This document shows positions 5,837 to 5,987 of a stretch of DNA of 5,987 nt, piece by piece. Source of the stretch: SAR116 cluster bacterium (GTDB lineage: Bacteria > Pseudomonadota > Alphaproteobacteria > Puniceispirillales > Puniceispirillaceae); the NCBI GenBank assembly GCA_002700485.1, contig PADU01000012.1, forward strand, positions 50,968 through 56,954, given 5' to 3'. The translations under genes and the position numbers were made by a program. The notes under the pieces are model-generated. The model searched no databases and was not told the origin of the DNA. It was given only the letters and a program-made list of their open reading frames with translations. The number at the start of each line of letters is the position of its first letter. The stretch's first letter is position 1.

Positions 5837-5863
5837 TGTTGACGGTATCAAAAAACCGTAACA
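5837..5863 (+). promoter_or_regulatory. Imperfect inverted repeat, possible operator
   Basis: TGTT-G-ACGGT (5837-5846) is mirrored by ACCGT-AACA (5855-5863), giving nine complementary pairs with a single bulged G and an 8-base A-rich centre. It lies about 54 bases before the ATG of the last gene. A TTGACG (5839-5844) inside the left arm could be a -35 box, but no -10 box follows at 16-18 bases. It could bind a dimeric regulator or form an RNA hairpin. Confidence 0.35.
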
Positions 5864-5880
5864 AACGTTCAATTAAAATG

Positions 5881-5899
5881 TATCTGTTGGAAACAGATA
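5881..5899 (+). promoter_or_regulatory. Perfect 8-bp hairpin just upstream of the ribosome binding site
   Basis: TATCTGTT (5881-5888) and AACAGATA (5892-5899) are exact reverse complements, separated by GGA. The structure ends three bases before the Shine-Dalgarno AAGGAG (5903-5908). It leaves the ribosome binding site free, so it could stabilise the leader, or serve as a DNA operator. No T-tract follows, so it is not a terminator. Confidence 0.45.
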
Positions 5900-5916
5900 G
5901 AAAAGGAGAAATTAAC

Positions 5917-5987
5917 ATGGAAATAAAGTGCATTAATCTAGGTTATGTAGTCGCTGACGAAAAAGCGGAGCACGTCGAGCAAATATT
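5917..5987 (+). CDS. Unidentified protein, N-terminal 23 residues only
   Basis: The gene starts with ATG at 5917, eight bases after a strong AAGGAG (5903-5908), and runs open to the window end. The visible peptide begins MEIKCINLGYVVADEKAEHV and goes on with EQI. It has no signal peptide and no membrane segment in the part seen. A hydrophobic strand (CINLGYVV) followed by a charged helix-like stretch suggests a small soluble domain. I do not recognise the family. The good ribosome binding site and the ordered leader make it a real gene start rather than a chance frame. Confidence 0.65.
   Translation, partial: MEIKCINLGYVVADEKAEHVEQI

Larger units (their letters stand above)
5609..5916. other. 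308-base intergenic region carrying repeat copy 2 and a structured leader
   Basis: No gene is supported. Behind the oxidoreductase stop there is only a weak A/T hairpin, CTTTTT-AG-AAAAA (around 5645-5656), not a convincing terminator. Repeat copy 2 fills 5703-5831. CTAAC (5696-5700) and GTTAG (5712-5716) pair across its left edge. Two dyad elements before the last gene are listed on their own. Confidence 0.5.

Overview
The window looks like a piece of an alphaproteobacterial chromosome, possibly from a marine bacterium of the SAR116/Rhodospirillales or Rhodobacterales sort. This is an inference from the gene types: a DMSP-lyase-family cupin, an alphaproteobacterial-looking type I GAPDH, a PIG3-type quinone oxidoreductase, and a BT1-like MFS transporter with its typical motif wording. 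Most genes are AT-rich. No rRNA, tRNA, CRISPR array, transposase or phage gene was seen. All recognisable genes lie on the + strand.

Layout. Positions 1-528 hold the C-terminal part of an MFS/BT1-like permease that is cut by the window edge. After a 246-base gap comes a complete GAPDH (775-1776). After about 200 bases, preceded by a good -10 box, comes a two-gene unit: a homocysteine S-methyltransferase family protein (1978-2910) and a DMSP-lyase-family cupin (2949-3569). A GNAT acetyltransferase (3739-4197) follows, visibly richer in GC than its neighbours. Next is a zinc-free MDR quinone oxidoreductase, best started at 4610 (4610-5608). The last 71 bases begin an unidentified gene with a strong ribosome binding site (5917 onward).

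The most unusual parts are these. (1) Two copies of a GC-rich, hairpin-forming repeat of about 130 bases (4317-4452 and 5703-5831) flank the quinone oxidoreductase as direct repeats, and a short remnant of the same repeat may lie at 3636-3660. (2) Both enzymes of the methyltransferase/cupin pair have changed active-site signatures. The methyltransferase has Met-His where the family has Asn-Cys (a zinc ligand). The cupin has Phe where DMSP lyases have the catalytic Tyr, and Arg where they have the first His of the H-x-H motif. (3) The last partial gene has two dyad-symmetric elements in its leader, one of them a perfect 8-bp hairpin just before the Shine-Dalgarno.

The methyltransferase and cupin probably work together on a sulfonium- or betaine-type methyl compound or a related small molecule, but the substrate cannot be read from the sequence. 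The other genes (glycolytic/gluconeogenic GAPDH, transporter, acetyltransferase, quinone oxidoreductase) look independently transcribed and show no clear shared pathway.
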